Assembly: GCA_050732395.1 (NCBI GenBank)
Contig: JBOHQX010000408.1
Span: 1 to 64,000 of the forward strand
Reading direction: 5' to 3'
Source: JBIOXB01 sp050732395
GTDB lineage: Bacteria; Zhuqueibacterota; Zhuqueibacteria; Zhuqueibacterales; Zhuqueibacteraceae
DNA: 64,000 nt
Below the pieces are notes generated by a model, which worked only from the letters and a program-made list of their open reading frames with translations, was not told the origin of the DNA and made no database searches. Positions 1 to 9,297 of the stretch are shown piece by piece (position 1 is the first letter of the stretch; every line of letters starts with the position of its first letter). A program made the position numbers and the translations under genes.

Positions 1-127
1 ATTCAGCTCAAAAAAGAAGAGTAAACGGATGGAGCGGATTGAACGGATAGTGATTCTGTAAAACAAGTTTTAGAAATCCGCTTTATCCGTTCAATCCGCT
101 TACAAGAAATAGGAGCTGAATAGTAAC
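1..127. repeat. 121-bp MITE-like inverted-repeat element, copy 1
   Basis: Positions 1-121 match 63770-63890 with two substitutions, and the match continues through AGTAAC to 127. The ends are inverted: ATTCAGCTC at the left and GAGCTGAAT at the right. An inner palindrome pairs GGATTGAACGGATA with TATCCGTTCAATCC. There is no coding capacity, so it looks like a non-autonomous element (MITE) or REP-like repeat. The window starts exactly at the element's left end, which suggests a contig break at a repeat; that is an inference. Confidence 0.8.
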
Positions 128-141
128 ATTTTTTCTAGCTT

Positions 142-172
142 CCATGAGCATGAATCCCAAACATGCTCATGG
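142..172. repeat. 11-bp perfect stem-loop
   Basis: CCATGAGCATG (142-152) pairs perfectly with CATGCTCATGG (162-172) around a 9-nt loop. It lies directly upstream of the IS701-type remnant and could be a relic of that element or of a terminator. No run of T follows. Confidence 0.6.
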
Positions 173-175
173 AAC

Positions 176-802
176 TTGCAGCCCAGTGTTCTTCTTGTCT
201 TTGCGAGTAATAAGGGCCAGACACTGGTGGATGGGCGCTTATTTATGCCGGAAGATTGGTTCAGTCCCGAGCACGCGGACTTGCGAAAAGAATGGGGTGT
301 GCCTGAAGACCTAACACCTCAGACCAAAAAATGTCCTGGGTTGGTCAATGCTCACACCGTTGCTCGACAAACAAATCCTACCCTTTCAGTGGATTCTTGG
401 CGATGAAACCTTTGGCGTGATACCAAATTACTCAACAAGATTGCGGAATTAACCGCTTGGCGTTGGGCGGTAGAAACTGTGATTGAAGAGTGCAAAGGCG
501 AATTGCGTATGGATCAGCATGGATCAGTATGAAGCCGCAGCTGGCGCGGTTGGCATCATCACATGACCATGACAATGTTGTCGCATCATTTTCTGGTGCG
601 CACCCGCATCGGGCTAGGCAAGGATGCCCCCACTTTGACCGTCTCTCAAGTCCGACAACTTCTGGCCATTGTTTTGCCCAAGCGAAAATTTAATGCCGAA
701 ACAATCCGCCAAGAGATTCAAAGAACACAACAACAAAACTATGCCGCTTATCGGTCACACCGTAAACGGCGTCTGGAGCAAAAACTGACCCATTCAACTT
801 AA
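176..802 (+). pseudogene. IS701-type transposase remnant (DDE), frameshifted
   Basis: Three reading frames must be joined to recover a recognisable transposase. The first segment reads LVDGRLFMPEDW and GVPEDLTPQTK (about 230-340). The second reads FQWILGDETFGVIPNYS (about 380-440), holding a catalytic-type Asp, and AVETVIEECKGEL (about 470-505), with the acidic residue. The third reads SWRGWHHHMTMTML and ends in AYRSHRKRRLEQK (to 802). This order matches the C-terminal two thirds of IS701-family DDE transposases. The N-terminus is missing, at least two frameshifts are present, and no flanking terminal repeats are obvious. The element is dead. Confidence 0.8.
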
Positions 803-823
803 CGTTGTAGTATTGGTTATGAT

Positions 824-1060
824 TTGGTGAGACCGGTTGAGGTTAAGCTTGTCATTAACGACCTGCTCGGCCGCCACGTGCGCACGTTGGTGGATCAACG
901 TCAGCAAGCAGGGCGCTATGTGGTAACTTGGGACAGCGGCAACGAGCGAGGCCAGTTGGTCGCCAACGGCACGTTCCTGTATCAACTGCGCGTTGCAGAT
1001 CCCGTTAAAGGCATGGACGGGAATCTCGTGCAGACGCGACAGATGGCGTTGGTTCGGTGA
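824..1060 (+). pseudogene. C-terminal sorting-domain fragment of a secreted protein
   Basis: The frame encodes only the last ~78 residues of a type IX-style sorting tail: VKLVINDLLGRHVRTLVDQ, then a WDSGNERGQLVANGTFLYQL segment, ending RQMALVR. The rest of the parent gene is absent, and the fragment abuts the IS701-type remnant at 802. An insertion followed by deletion probably removed the 5' part. There is no ribosome-binding site; the nominal TTG start at 824 should not be taken as real. Confidence 0.7.
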
Positions 1061-1574
1061 GATTGGCGTGCTGGAATAATGGCGTGTTGGAGTGATGGAA
1101 TTCCAAAATTCAAAAAAGGAGCAATTGACATGCAAAGCATTCTCTTACCGTTGCGCTGACCAATCCACCACAATCCCTCGCCGTTACCGAGCCGTTCGAT
1201 GCGAATGGAACACCATTTCAGGTTTTGCCTTCACCGCCGGCGAAACCATTTACTTGAGTGAGTATTGCTCCACGGATTTTCTCCAGGGCTAATTGCGTCC
1301 AGTCGAGGTCACATTCAATAGCATAACGAGTGAAACTCCGACTTGAGCACGATGACTCTTCAAATTTTATGAAACTTTGGTGCTCGAGTCGGATTTCGTC
1401 TTACACATTTTCCAGTCCCTCATTTTTCTGTCTGTATTTCTGCCGGGGCAACATTCAGAAAACAGAAAAATTTAGCTGTCTGAGGACATCTAATAACCGA
1501 CTCTCAAAACCCAAACCATAACGCATTCTCAAAAAAACGAATCTTTTACAAGATTAAAAAATGGGAGGATACCG
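1061..1574. other. Gene-free stretch with one stem-loop
   Basis: This 514-bp stretch carries no convincing gene. Just after the fragment's stop codon, 1062-1104 is a run of loosely repeated words of the type GGCGTGYTGGA/GAGTGATGGAA, like one arm of the degenerate-word hairpins elsewhere in the window. A stem-loop lies at 1332-1397. The 1400-1560 segment is AT-rich and may hold the promoter of the AraC-type gene, but no clear -35/-10 pair was settled. Confidence 0.5.
1332..1397. repeat. Imperfect stem-loop upstream of the AraC-type gene
   Basis: GAAACTCCGACTTGAGCAC (1332-1350) pairs with GTGCTCGAGTCGGATTTC (1380-1397), with one bulge and one mismatch, around a 29-nt loop. It is about 180 bp upstream of the AraC-type start. 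It might end transcription from upstream or be a mobile-element relic. Confidence 0.55.
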
Positions 1575-1964
1575 ATGTCCAATTTGGCTGATGCAGTTCT
1601 GCAGATGATCTTGGAGAATTATTCAAACCCGCAATTCAATGCCAATTGGCTGGCGGAAAAGATGGGAAAATCCACTTCATTCCTGCGGGAAGTTGTTTAC
1701 ACGGCTTATGGGATGGGCATACACGAGCTGATCGAAACCATTCGGCTGGAACAAGCAATCAAATTGCTGAGCGCGAATGGCGATTTGATTGATCTGGCTC
1801 GTGTCAAGGCCGGGTATACTTATTCCAAGACTTTTCGCGCCGCCTTTAAAAAGCGGCTGAAATTGACGCCACTAGAATGCAAGCATATGCTCGTACAGGC
1901 TGAAGACAAGCAAGCTCAAGTGGAGCATTTTGTGAAGCAACTTTGGTCTTCGTTGGGCGCTTAG
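1575..1964 (+). CDS. AraC-type helix-turn-helix DNA-binding protein
   Basis: A 129-residue protein made almost wholly of an AraC/XylS-type DNA-binding domain. The first helix-turn-helix is around residues 18-42 (NANWLAEKMGKSTSFLREV). The second is around residues 75-100 (DLARVKAGYTYSKTFRAAFK), and the family's end motif is replaced by LKLTPLECK. There is no sensor domain; most family members are near 250-300 residues. A strong ribosome-binding site (GGGAGGAT) precedes the ATG, so expression as a stand-alone regulator is likely. Its target is unknown; the gene just downstream is a secreted protein. Confidence 0.8.
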   Translation: MSNLADAVLQMILENYSNPQFNANWLAEKMGKSTSFLREVVYTAYGMGIHELIETIRLEQAIKLLSANGDLIDLARVKAGYTYSKTFRAAFKKRLKLTPLECKHMLVQAEDKQAQVEHFVKQLWSSLGA

Positions 1965-2176
1965 TGGCGCGATCGTCCATATCCTCCGCGTTTGAATTCG
2001 ACTTGCGAAAACCACCTGCGATTTCAGGTCTTGAGGAGAAAGTGAGTTATTTTGTAATTTGGGTTGTCGCTTGCTCGAGCGCAATGCACAAAACTGCCAT
2101 CCTGCAATGGGTAAAACGTGCACTCACGACGAAATCGATCCACTTATCTCTTCCCATAATTTTCAAGGAGGGTATC

Positions 2177-3249
2177 ATGAAGCGAGTCACGCGCAACCTG
2201 CGGCCACTGAGCATGCTTGTTATTGCGCTCACCTGTCTTATCAAGAACGTGTCAGCGCAATCTGCAATCCCTATTTCCGGTCTTGGCGCCAACCATGAAG
2301 GCATAGGCGCTTGGAACGCTGACGGGTCTGGTCCCGAACCCGCAAGAACCGCGCATCTTGTTCCAGGATTGGGTGGTGTCCGTGCATTATATTACTTCGC
2401 TTCGCTTGATTACGACAACATTGACACCTCATCCCATGCGGCGCTCTGTAGTGGCATGGAACCGGTTACCGGTTTTCCACTGTTCACGGCAGCACTTCAA
2501 GAGAATGGATTTTCAATCTCACAATTGAAGGTAAAAGTTGGGCTGCTGTCTCTTGGAAATGATATTCAGGGGCAGGACTGGATGATGAATGGACTTGTAG
2601 AAACGCGCTACTATAACGGCGAAACTTTCATATTCGAGCTGAACGGTGAAAAAATGGTGGGGGATTGAACGCACCAGATACAGTGATCATCGATTATTCA
2701 ACTTCTCTGTTGAGCATATTCTCAGTAACTGGTTTTGCCATTCCAGCAGATTCTTCTCATGGCAGTTCACCTGAGGTTCAGGCAGTCTCAGCAGCGTTTT
2801 TGGCCGATGTCGGCAACTTCGGCATCAGAATTCTGAACCCCTCTATTACTATCTTTCATCCCATTACTGGAACGGGCCGATCTGGTATTTTTTTTGAGTT
2901 TCAATCTGGCCGGATTGAACGGGGAACCACTCCAATTTCATCAGTTCAGGAAGCCTCGCCCGATTATCCGGCTCAATTTGAGTTGATGCAGAGCTATCCC
3001 AATCCTTTTAATCCGGAAACTGAGATTCGCTTCCAGCTTCTCAAAGCCAGCCATGTCGTGGTAAAAGTTTTTAACCTCCTCGGCGAAGAGATTCGCACCT
3101 TGGTGGAGGCAGAATCCCAGGCGGGTTATCATCAGGTTCGCTGGGACGGAAAGGACCAGAATGGTAATTCGGTAACGAGTGGTGTTTATCTTTATCAACT
3201 TCAAGCCAGCAATTTTTCTCAGGTGAAGAAGATGATCCTGCAACGATAG
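2177..3249 (+). pseudogene. Secreted protein with C-terminal sorting domain, frameshifted
   Basis: The start is set by AAGGAGG at 2165-2171 before ATG 2177, followed by a signal peptide (KRVTRNLRPL, a hydrophobic stretch, cleavage near VSAQS). This frame stops at 2668. The next frame (about 2665-3249) continues the same kind of protein and ends in a complete sorting tail: SYPNPFNPETEIRFQL, then GVYLYQL and a basic end. The second half has its own upstream stop at 2647 and no ribosome-binding site. A one-base change in the G5 tract at 2659-2663 or the A6 tract just before it would join the halves into a ~357-residue exported protein. I do not recognise the middle domain. The change may be a real mutation, phase variation or a sequencing error. 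Confidence 0.7.
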
Positions 3250-3376
3250 AAATTAGTTGTTGGTCGTTCGTCGTCGGTTATATTAAAGAACCCGCAACAC
3301 CCAACCAGCATCAATGCCACGGTCAAGCCATAGCAGATCGAGTAGGGGTTGAAATCCTTGAAATCCGGAATTCCTT

Positions 3377-3628
3377 ACAACTAGAGCAAGTTTTGATTAC
3401 ACGCGTTATACAAATCTGAATACCAGCTCCTGGGAAGATTCTGCCCGTGAGCAAAATGATGTCATCGAGGCCACGGCTGCGCTCACCCAATTTGGCCTTT
3501 TGCTCAAGCCTTATCTCAAAATGCGCTATCCGCACACGGTCAAATTGGAATTCGGCTTGATTTACTCTTTGTCCAAGGGCGAAGAGCGCTTTGCTGGATG
3601 GCGCTTTGACTACGATTTTCTGAAATAG
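3377..3628 (+). pseudogene. C-terminal fragment of an outer-membrane beta-barrel protein
   Basis: An open frame without a start codon encodes about 83 residues with alternating strand-like segments (LLLKPYLKMRYPHTVKLEFG, LIYSLSKGEERFAGWRFD) and ends YDFLK before TAG. Strands with a late aromatic pattern are typical of the last strands of a barrel. The 5' part is missing; the fragment begins about 130 bp after the preceding gene without any initiation signal. The family cannot be named. Confidence 0.5.
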
Positions 3629-3850
3629 TGTCTGGTTCCATTTTTCCACGTCTACAATATCTTTCAAGTTTGAAGGCACCGGCCCCAGCTTTAGCGCATA
3701 ATACTCATCACACGAAACCGGTCTTGCGTAATTTCTTATATGATAACGGTCAGCGAAAAAGACCAATTTGAGCAATGCCATATAGTTGTAACGACCGGCA
3801 ACTTGATCCAATCTCATTTGATATACTACCGGCAAACAATTCTGTTGCAA
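3629..3850 (-). pseudogene. Panacea/SocA-like (DUF4065) N-terminal fragment
   Basis: Read on the minus strand from about 3850, the frame gives MALLKLVFFADRYHIRNYA followed by DEYYALKLGPVPSNLKDI. This is the conserved N-terminal half of the Panacea (DUF4065, SocA-like antitoxin) domain, where KLxFFADRYH and GPVPS are typical. After about 74 residues it runs into the opposite strand of the outer-membrane fragment, so the C-terminal half is lost. An in-frame stop lies just upstream of 3850 and only a TTG is available, so the start is probably damaged too. Members of this family neutralise toxins in some toxin-antitoxin systems; no toxin partner is seen here. Confidence 0.6.
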
Positions 3851-3907
3851 ATTTATTTATGGTGGCGGATTCTTAATGGCCAACAGGCAGTAAATGGTCG
3901 AACTGAT

Positions 3908-4717
3908 TCAATTCTTTTTGATTTCGCTCAATAATTTCTTGGCTTCGCGCTTATTCGCCTCGTCATCCCAATACACCGGCGGCAGACGCAGGCATTCCTC
4001 CAGACTCTCCCGTGCGCGGTCATTCTCCTTCAATTCGAGCAGGGTTTTCCCCAGCCACAAATGATGCAAGGGCGAGCGTGGATCGCACGCAATCGCCTTT
4101 TCAAACCATCGCCGTGCCTCTTCATTTCCGCCGCTGGGCGGCACGCCGCCGTAGAGAACTTTCGCAAAAGATTTCAACACCCAACTGAGATTGCCGAGCT
4201 CATAGTGCCAGCGGGCAATAACGTGCATGGCACCGTCATGGCACGGATCGAGCGCCAATGTGCGCTCGGCCTCGGCTTTGATTTCTTTTGAAAGCTCGAT
4301 TTTTTTCTTGCCGCCCACCCTGAGTGCCACCCTGCCCACGGCCATCGCCAGCACGAAATGGCTCTCCGCCGAATCCGGATGCAAGGCCACGCAACGGCGC
4401 GCCAGTATCTCCGCCGCGCGATAATTCTGCTCTTGTTCCTTGCCTTTGCCGGCAAAACCGACGTCGGCATGCGCGCGCGTCGCCTTCCAAAGCGCTTGAT
4501 AGTTCGTGGAATCGAGGCGCACCGCGCGCTCATACGCGGCAAGGGCGGTGACGTTGTCGAACCGTCGATAGGCTTCATCGCCTTCTTGCAGCGCCGTCTT
4601 CAAAGAGGCAATTGGATCGTGAGATGCTGCAACTGGATAAGCCAAAGCAATGTTGATAGGCAGCAACAATAGCAGCACGCTCAAATGAGTACGAGAAAGA
4701 TCCTTATCAATATACAT
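3908..4717 (-). CDS. Exported TPR-repeat protein
   Basis: About 269 residues. The start is placed at 4717 because GGAGAAAAC precedes that ATG at good spacing; an upstream in-frame start at 4750 lacks a site. The N-terminus is a hydrophobic export signal (HLSVLLLLLPINIALAYP). The rest is helical with TPR-like units: AYRRFDNVTALAAYERAVRL, LARRCVALHPDSAESHFVLA, and near the end WFEKAIACDPRSPLHHLWLG. The order resembles the bacterial relatives of the regulator of microtubule dynamics TPR family. It probably scaffolds protein contacts in the periplasm; no enzymatic motif is visible. It lies 139 bp downstream of the symporter gene on the same strand. Confidence 0.75.
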   Translation of the reverse strand: MYIDKDLSRTHLSVLLLLLPINIALAYPVAASHDPIASLKTALQEGDEAYRRFDNVTALAAYERAVRLDSTNYQALWKATRAHADVGFAGKGKEQEQNYRAAEILARRCVALHPDSAESHFVLAMAVGRVALRVGGKKKIELSKEIKAEAERTLALDPCHDGAMHVIARWHYELGNLSWVLKSFAKVLYGGVPPSGGNEEARRWFEKAIACDPRSPLHHLWLGKTLLELKENDRARESLEECLRLPPVYWDDEANKREAKKLLSEIKKN

Positions 4718-4754
4718 GGAGTTTTCTCCAGGAATGAGTATTGCCGACAAAAGT

Positions 4755-4780
4755 TGTCATTCAGAAGGAATCCTGGTAAG
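4755..4780. repeat. GTCATTC...AAGGAATC-type dispersed repeat
   Basis: TGTCATTCAGAAGGAATCCTGGTAAG lies in the gap between two minus-strand genes. Related sequences occur at 40185-40210 and 48995-49018. All share TGTCAT, a short AG-rich stretch and ATC, and all are intergenic. Confidence 0.5.
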
Positions 4781-4856
4781 TCTTGCCGAAGCATCAAAAA
4801 GCCATCCGTTTGCAAGCTGCAGAAGGGCCATTCGGCGAAACGCGGTGCTTTCGGCG

Positions 4857-6392
4857 TCACTTCGGCGGAGAAGCTTTTCCAACTTCTGCGCCCTCATGCC
4901 GCAACGCTCGAGAGTTGGTTGATGATATCCTGCCAAAACCAATAAACGCCAGCACCGCCGCGATGAATCCCCACAAAATATACCCCAATCCCGTTGCCGC
5001 CAGCCAATCCGGTTGCAAGCCGGCGAGATAGCCGCGTGTTTCAAGAAAATAGAACGACAGGGTGCCGACAAAACCAGTGAGGATCGCGGCATGGACCTGT
5101 CTCGGCTTTGCAGAGGGAATAAAAACCGCGACCATCGGAATAAAAATGGTTGTGGTCAAGATCCCCGAAGACAAATAAAAAATATCCCAGAGCGATTCAA
5201 TAAACAAGGCATAAAGCAACGCCAATGCGATCGCCAACAGCGTGATATATCGCGGCAAATTTGTGCGCAAATGAGGAGATAACCAGCGCGTGTTTGAGAT
5301 TTCGAGCAAGTCATAGGAAAGCGAGAGCGCCAGTACATTACCGGTGGTATCGATCGTAGACATCGCCACGGCAGCCAGCCCCACCGCGAGGAATACGCTC
5401 AAGCTCAAGGGCGAGAAATCCTGCATCATCGCCGTGAAAATGCGCGCGCCGTCCTGCAATCTTTCGGGGATGACGCCGTTTTGCGGCGGATAGAGATAAA
5501 GCGCGGACAGGCCGATGCAGAGCGGCAAGACGGCGATAAACACCAAAGAATTGAAGGCGGCGATTGCTACTCCTTTGCGCGCTTCGGCACTGTTGCGCGT
5601 GGCCTGCATCTTGATCCACACATCCGTGGTCACCGACCAGCCCGGCAAATAGGCAATAAACGTCATCACCATCAACGCCAAGCCGGTAGAACGCAGCGAA
5701 GTCGCAGGCGCTTGCGCTTTGGGAGGAGTGGGAAGAGAGGAGAGAAAATCAAAAAAATCGGCGCGTTGCAGGACGGCATTCATTCCAAAACCGGCGATCG
5801 TGGCAATGAAAAAAGCCGCGAGAAAATATTGAAAACGGTCGGTGGCGACGACGGCGGTTAGGCCACCCAAATAGGAATAAGTCGCGACCGTGCCGGCAAT
5901 CAAGACCAGCATGAGTGCGCGCGAGGTATCGAGCAATGGTGCAAGCACGTGCGCCGCGGCATATATCTCCGCGCCGCACCATACCAAATAAACAAACGCC
6001 AACGGCAGCGCCAACAATTGCCGCGCACGCAGACCGAAGCGCGCGCCCACCATCTCCGGCTGGGAAAAGGAAGTCATGCGATGTAAGCGCGGCGCCACGG
6101 CGAAAAAACCGGCCATCGCGAGCAGCCAAGGGATGGCGAGTAGCCACAATCCGCCCACGCCGTACCAATAAAGCAATTGCACGCCATAGACGCACGACCA
6201 ACTGATCGACATCATGCTGGCTGAAATCGAGAGGCCGGCAGACCAACCGGAGATTTTTTTGCCGGCCGTCCAGAATTCGTGATGGTCCGGGGCCAGGGCA
6301 GGAATGCGGCGATACGAAATATAGCCAATGCCAATCGCGATGAAGCAGAAGGTCAAAAATCCAGTCCAATAGTAATGTGATGTTTCCGGCAT
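4857..6392 (-). CDS. Sodium:solute symporter family transporter
   Basis: A 511-residue membrane protein of the SSS family, a usual length. It has an N-terminal segment (FLTFCFIAIGIGYISYRR), a FWTAGKKISGWSAGLSISAS region typical of TM2, and about a dozen hydrophobic segments. TYSYLGGLTAVVATDRFQYF is the family signature around TM5, and AMSTIDTTGNVLALSLSYDL matches the TM8 sodium-site region, with Ser and Thr where sodium ligands are expected. The substrate cannot be read from sequence; sugars, amino acids or carboxylates are all possible. CGGAG lies six bases before the ATG. Confidence 0.9.
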   Translation of the reverse strand: MPETSHYYWTGFLTFCFIAIGIGYISYRRIPALAPDHHEFWTAGKKISGWSAGLSISASMMSISWSCVYGVQLLYWYGVGGLWLLAIPWLLAMAGFFAVAPRLHRMTSFSQPEMVGARFGLRARQLLALPLAFVYLVWCGAEIYAAAHVLAPLLDTSRALMLVLIAGTVATYSYLGGLTAVVATDRFQYFLAAFFIATIAGFGMNAVLQRADFFDFLSSLPTPPKAQAPATSLRSTGLALMVMTFIAYLPGWSVTTDVWIKMQATRNSAEARKGVAIAAFNSLVFIAVLPLCIGLSALYLYPPQNGVIPERLQDGARIFTAMMQDFSPLSLSVFLAVGLAAVAMSTIDTTGNVLALSLSYDLLEISNTRWLSPHLRTNLPRYITLLAIALALLYALFIESLWDIFYLSSGILTTTIFIPMVAVFIPSAKPRQVHAAILTGFVGTLSFYFLETRGYLAGLQPDWLAATGLGYILWGFIAAVLAFIGFGRISSTNSRALRHEGAEVGKASPPK

Positions 6393-6527
6393 GCATGCTC
6401 CGGCTTGAAAGTTTTGTCGACTCGTCGCATGGCAATGTTCTGGCTACCGCCCGTCACATAGAGGCAAAGTAACTTATTGACAACAGCTCTGCAAGGATAC
6501 TTCGGACCAGCTTTTGCCCAATTTACA

Positions 6528-7712
6528 TCAATGCTTGCCATTGCTCGCCGCGGGCGTAAAGAATCTTTTCGCGAACTGAAAAGTGTTACGGCGATCGTCG
6601 GCGTAATCGTCATCTTCCGGATTCAAGCTGTTGATTTGCACGAAATCCGAAGCATGAATGAAGCGCGCACCGCCAAGCGAAATGGCGACGTGCGTGATCT
6701 TGCCGGGATGGTCGCCGAAAAACAGCAGATCGCCGGGCAGGAGATTGGCGAATTTATCCCCGGGATCGACCGGCCCGCCCTGGCGTGCCTGCTGGCTGGC
6801 ATCGCGCAACAAAGAAACGCCGCTCAAGCGAAAAACCATCTGAGTAAAACCGGAGCAATCGAATCCGTTAATCGAAGTCCCGCCCCACAAATAGGGGATT
6901 CCAAGAAATTGCCGGACCTGCGTAATGACTTGATGCGGCGAGCGCTGCGCCGGGGCAAAGACTTCCGGAACGCTTGCCATGAGCTCGCGCTCGACAAAAC
7001 CTATGCGGCCATCCGGCAACTCGAGCTGGAGCCATTTTTTCTTCGAGGAGGCATTCGCGTCATTCACTTCCGCCATTTTGCGCGCCACACACCCCAGCAC
7101 CAGCGTGGAAATCGGCGCCGCCTCTGCTGTTGGATCGGTACGCAATACGCCTTCCATGCCCTCAAATGCAGCCAGCTCTGAGGCACGCCACGCCGCCACG
7201 CCGCTACTATCGGTAACGTAAATAGAGCCCTTTGGCGCCCAGGCCAAATAACCGTCTTCGGCCTGGATGTAATACCAATTTCCTTCCGTTTTCAGCAATT
7301 GCAGAACACTGCCCATGAGTTGTTGATGCACCAGCTCGGCGGCATGGGCGGGCTTGCCGCGCAGATTTGCAACGCTGACGCGAACGAGCCCGAAGCGCTT
7401 CTGCCCCAGGCTGGCGTCGGGAAGCAGGCGGATTTCTTCCTCGACTTTGAAATTGCTCACCGCGGCCTTGACGGTTTGCAGAATCTCGCGCCGCGCGGAA
7501 GCGTCCGACACTTCGCCGATCAATGTAAGATTGGCGCCACGCATTTGTACGCTGATGTCGAACACGCAGAGCCGGCGGTCCGGACAATATTTTTGCTGCA
7601 CGGCCGCAATCGCTTCCAGCACTGCCGGCGGCGTGTCTTTCTCAAGACGCTTGCACGCGGCAAATGCGCAGCAAAGCAAAAGCGCAGTGTTGAGAAATCG
7701 CTTGAGGCTCAT
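6528..7712 (-). CDS. NlpC/P60 (C40) peptidase lipoprotein with SH3-like domains
   Basis: About 394 residues if started at ATG 7712; a TTG at 7724 is the alternative. The N-terminus is a lipoprotein signal (SLKRFLNTALLLCCAFAAC) with the lipid-accepting Cys at the end. A BON-like region (residues ~50-105) and one or two SH3b-like segments (LVRVSVANLRGKPAHAAELV; VLRTDPTAEAAPISTLVLG) precede the peptidase. The catalytic domain shows NGFDCSGF (Cys), ITHVAI (His) and ARFIHAS (third polar residue), with YLWGGTS just before. Such enzymes cut gamma-D-Glu-meso-DAP bonds in peptidoglycan stems. It probably acts in the periplasm on cell-wall peptides, consistent with Mpl elsewhere in the window. Confidence 0.9.
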   Translation of the reverse strand: MSLKRFLNTALLLCCAFAACKRLEKDTPPAVLEAIAAVQQKYCPDRRLCVFDISVQMRGANLTLIGEVSDASARREILQTVKAAVSNFKVEEEIRLLPDASLGQKRFGLVRVSVANLRGKPAHAAELVHQQLMGSVLQLLKTEGNWYYIQAEDGYLAWAPKGSIYVTDSSGVAAWRASELAAFEGMEGVLRTDPTAEAAPISTLVLGCVARKMAEVNDANASSKKKWLQLELPDGRIGFVERELMASVPEVFAPAQRSPHQVITQVRQFLGIPYLWGGTSINGFDCSGFTQMVFRLSGVSLLRDASQQARQGGPVDPGDKFANLLPGDLLFFGDHPGKITHVAISLGGARFIHASDFVQINSLNPEDDDYADDRRNTFQFAKRFFTPAASNGKH

Positions 7713-7858
7713 GGCTTTCCGCAAGATGTTATCGGTTCCTGTGTGAACATTCGGCGGCTAGTGCACTGTTACCTTAATTTCTATAATTGCGCCCTTCATT
7801 TTGCAGCGGCTCGCCTGACCTTCCGGCGTAGTGCTCTATTGGATGATCAGTATTGGGC

Positions 7859-9121
7859 TCAGGCCGCGCGCTTTGCGAACAAAGTATTGTAGCCCAGCAT
7901 CAAAGCGGTTGCAACAAAACCGATACCGGCGGTGATATACCACATCATTTCCGGGCGCAGGGTATCGCGCATGTAGGTTTGCACCAGCCAGCCGCCCAAC
8001 GGACCGCCCACAAACGAGCCAATGGCCACCGGAAGAAAGGCGAAGCCCATGAACGTACCGATTTGATCCTTGGGCGCGAGGCCGGCGACGTATTCATAGA
8101 AACGCGGCGATTGCGTGGCTTCACCGATGGCAAACAAAGCAACGCCTAAAATAGCGGCCGCAATCGTCGGGGAGGCAGCGATAATCAGCCACGAGACGCT
8201 GGCGAAACAGAATCCCAACGTCATGGCAGTGATCGGGCTCAATTTCTTCGCCAAAGCGGTGATCGGTACCGTGACGAGAATGATCGTCCACGCGTCAACG
8301 GTTTCCAAAACTTCAAATTTTTCGTAGTGCAAAATATCTCGAACATAAAACGGGAAAGAATAAAAAATCTGCCAGAACATGATCCAGAAGCCGGAAAAAA
8401 TCACGAGGAAGCTGATGAAGCGCAGATTGCCGAAAACGAGCAGCATATCGCGGAACACCTGGCCGAGCGTGCGGCGGTTTGGAATCGGCTCTTCCACCGG
8501 CGGCTCCTTAAAAAAGAAAAAAGTGCCGAGCAAGAGCAGCAGAGAAGTGAGCGATGACATCACCAAAACGTACTCGATGCCGAGATTCTGCCGTACTTGC
8601 AACGCTAAAATTGGCCCGATCGCGCCGCCGACGTTGACGAGGGTGTAGTAAATGGAATAGCCGAGCGACTTGGTGTCCGGCTTGGAGGTGCGCGCTACGG
8701 TGCCGACGATACAAGGCTTGATCAGCGACCCGCCGATGGCGGTGAGCACCAGCACCGCGATCGTATAGGTACGCTTGCCTATGGAACCGACGAACGCCTG
8801 CCCGGCTTCCAATCCTGCGAACCCGATGAGAAAATAGCCGACGCAAAAGAGCGTAAAACACGCCATCAAGGTTTTTCTGAAGCCGTAGCGATCCACGAAA
8901 GTGCCGGCAAGGATCGGCAGAGAAAAAATCAAGCCAGAAAACACCCCTGCGAGTGAGCCGGCGTCCTGGGGCCCCAGCCCGATTTTGTCCGCGAGATAAA
9001 CGGCCAGCACTGCTTTCGAGCCATAGAAAGCGAAGCGCTCGAATAGCTCCAAAGTGTTCGCCACCCAAAAGGTCGGATGAAAACCCTTACGCAGGATTTG
9101 CAAACGTTCTTTGAGATCCAC
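7859..9121 (-). CDS. MFS transporter, POT-like
   Basis: A 420-residue, 12-segment transporter. The start GTG 9121 follows a strong GGAGGAAGG. The opening FHPTFWVANTLELFERFAFY resembles the E-x-F-E-R-F-x-Y signature of proton-dependent oligopeptide transporters and related MFS carriers. It is followed by a DRYGFRKTLM loop between TM2 and TM3 and an LTAIGGSLIKPCIVG segment like the POT motif in TM4. The ExxERFxYYG motif is only partly kept, so peptide uptake is possible but not certain. It lies between a cell-wall peptidase and an adenylate cyclase, all on the minus strand with gaps of 130-175 bp, so shared transcription is uncertain. Confidence 0.85.
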   Translation of the reverse strand: MDLKERLQILRKGFHPTFWVANTLELFERFAFYGSKAVLAVYLADKIGLGPQDAGSLAGVFSGLIFSLPILAGTFVDRYGFRKTLMACFTLFCVGYFLIGFAGLEAGQAFVGSIGKRTYTIAVLVLTAIGGSLIKPCIVGTVARTSKPDTKSLGYSIYYTLVNVGGAIGPILALQVRQNLGIEYVLVMSSLTSLLLLLGTFFFFKEPPVEEPIPNRRTLGQVFRDMLLVFGNLRFISFLVIFSGFWIMFWQIFYSFPFYVRDILHYEKFEVLETVDAWTIILVTVPITALAKKLSPITAMTLGFCFASVSWLIIAASPTIAAAILGVALFAIGEATQSPRFYEYVAGLAPKDQIGTFMGFAFLPVAIGSFVGGPLGGWLVQTYMRDTLRPEMMWYITAGIGFVATALMLGYNTLFAKRAA

Positions 9122-9297
9122 AGCGTTCCTTCCTCCGTTTAAAAATTATGCGGTGAAGACTAAATCGAAAGACTCCGTATGGTTATTTGCACTCAAATGA
9201 AAGGGCTGAAGAATAGTTACATTGCATTTGCGCAGAATCTCGCTCCGGCATCCATCAAAGTGAACTACAAAGCGCCAAATAACGTGCTCAGGAATGT

